Shown piece by piece: positions 6,038-6,169 of a stretch of DNA of 6,169 nt. The notes under the pieces were generated by a model, which was not told where the DNA came from, made no database searches, and was given only the letters and a program-made list of their open reading frames with translations. The stretch is from Hyphomicrobiales bacterium (GTDB taxonomy: Bacteria > Pseudomonadota > Alphaproteobacteria > Rhizobiales > GCA-2746425): positions 22,195 through 28,363 of the forward strand of contig NVXB01000013.1 of NCBI GenBank assembly GCA_002746425.1, read 5' to 3'. Numbering within the stretch: position 1 is the stretch's first letter; every line of letters begins with the position of its first letter. Both the position numbers and the translations under genes were made by a program.

Positions 6038-6054
6038 TTTGTTTATAAAACAAA
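6038..6054. repeat. AT-rich inverted repeat upstream of the sigma-54 promoter
   Basis: TTTGTTT-ATA-AAACAAA is a perfect 7-bp inverted repeat with a 3-bp centre in a very AT-rich stretch (about 6017-6087). It may be a protein site or help DNA bending between enhancer and promoter. No clear IHF consensus was found, and low complexity makes chance likely. Confidence 0.2.
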
Positions 6055-6088
6055 CACTTACAAAATAAAATCTCAATAATTTAAAAAC

Positions 6089-6104
6089 TGGCACGATGCT
6101 TGAA
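6089..6104 (+). promoter_or_regulatory. Candidate sigma-54 (RpoN) -24/-12 promoter
   Basis: TGGCACG-ATGC-TTGAA matches the sigma-54 consensus TGGCACG-N4-TTGCW at all but one position. The GG at 6090-6091 and the G at 6102 are separated by the required ten bases. The single deviation is A instead of C at the -12 position (6103). The preceding C and AT-rich tract also fit. Transcription would start near 6115 and run off the right edge. Sigma-54 typically drives nitrogen-regulated genes such as glnK-amtB, a frequent neighbour of tesB, so glnK is a reasonable guess for the next gene, although it is not seen here. Confidence 0.6.
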
Positions 6105-6169
6105 TGTAGGGTGTTAGCTATGCGTGGACTGTGTATTGGTCCGGCATTGCCCGAAGTAACAGGCACCTT

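Larger units (their letters stand above)
5918..6169. other. Intergenic regulatory region after tesB
   Basis: These 252 bp contain no convincing gene and run from the tesB stop to the window edge. They hold the 11-bp-phased repeat, an AT-rich tract, the sigma-54 candidate and a presumed 5' leader. A 10-bp direct repeat, GGTCCGGCAT, occurs at 5989-5998 and 6138-6147, one copy on each side of the promoter. An ATG at 6120 opens a frame to the edge (MRGLCIGPALPEVTG...). It has AGGG 8 nt upstream, but that site would lie before the predicted start of transcription, and the peptide is not recognised. Confidence 0.5.

Noticed and set aside
6120..6169. Possible gene start, ATG at 6120 (MRGLCIGPALPEVTG...) with AGGG 8 nt upstream
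   Set aside because: It does not resemble PII or any family I know, and its ribosome site would precede the predicted sigma-54 start near 6115. Only 16 codons are visible.

Overview
The window looks like ordinary chromosomal DNA from an alphaproteobacterium, most likely of the Hyphomicrobiales (Rhizobiales) type. Base composition is moderate, about half G+C by eye. The evidence is the family make-up (stand-alone LON-domain protein next to a Trm112-like protein, a UbiH/COQ6-type hydroxylase, TesB) and a sigma-54-like promoter just downstream of tesB. In many alphaproteobacteria I recall tesB lying beside glnK-amtB, so the gene beyond the right edge may be glnK. That last point is inference, because no glnK coding sequence is visible.

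Layout, left to right. (1) Bases 1-588, plus strand: the 3' part of a LON substrate-binding-domain protein, then a small Trm112/UPF0434-type protein. (2) 589-1256: a short gap with a clean palindrome (AGTTGATCAACT, 615-626), then a TetR/AcrR-family repressor that probably binds it and controls itself. (3) 1270-2466, minus strand: a complete HI0933/BaiN-type flavoprotein, tail to tail with the TetR gene. (4) 2585-3055, plus strand: a VOC (glyoxalase/bleomycin-resistance fold) protein, transcribed divergently from the flavoprotein. (5) 3052-4825, minus strand: a probable two-gene operon, a UbiH/COQ6-family FAD monooxygenase followed 10 bp later by a DUF3291 protein. The DUF3291 stop codon overlaps the VOC stop codon. 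(6) 4826-5008: a divergent promoter region with a perfect 9+1+9 palindrome, ATGTCTATCAGATAGACAT. (7) 5009-5917, plus strand: acyl-CoA thioesterase II (TesB). (8) 5918-6169: an AT-rich region with a good sigma-54 -24/-12 candidate and several short repeats.

The genes are mostly housekeeping (quinone biosynthesis, thioester hydrolysis, translation and proteostasis accessories) plus a local repressor and a VOC protein. I found no mobile element, CRISPR array, tRNA, rRNA or toxin-antitoxin pair, and no sign of a wholly new system. The most informative signals are regulatory: two operator-like palindromes, the sigma-54 promoter with possible upstream sites, and two convergent gene pairs with no room for ordinary terminators.
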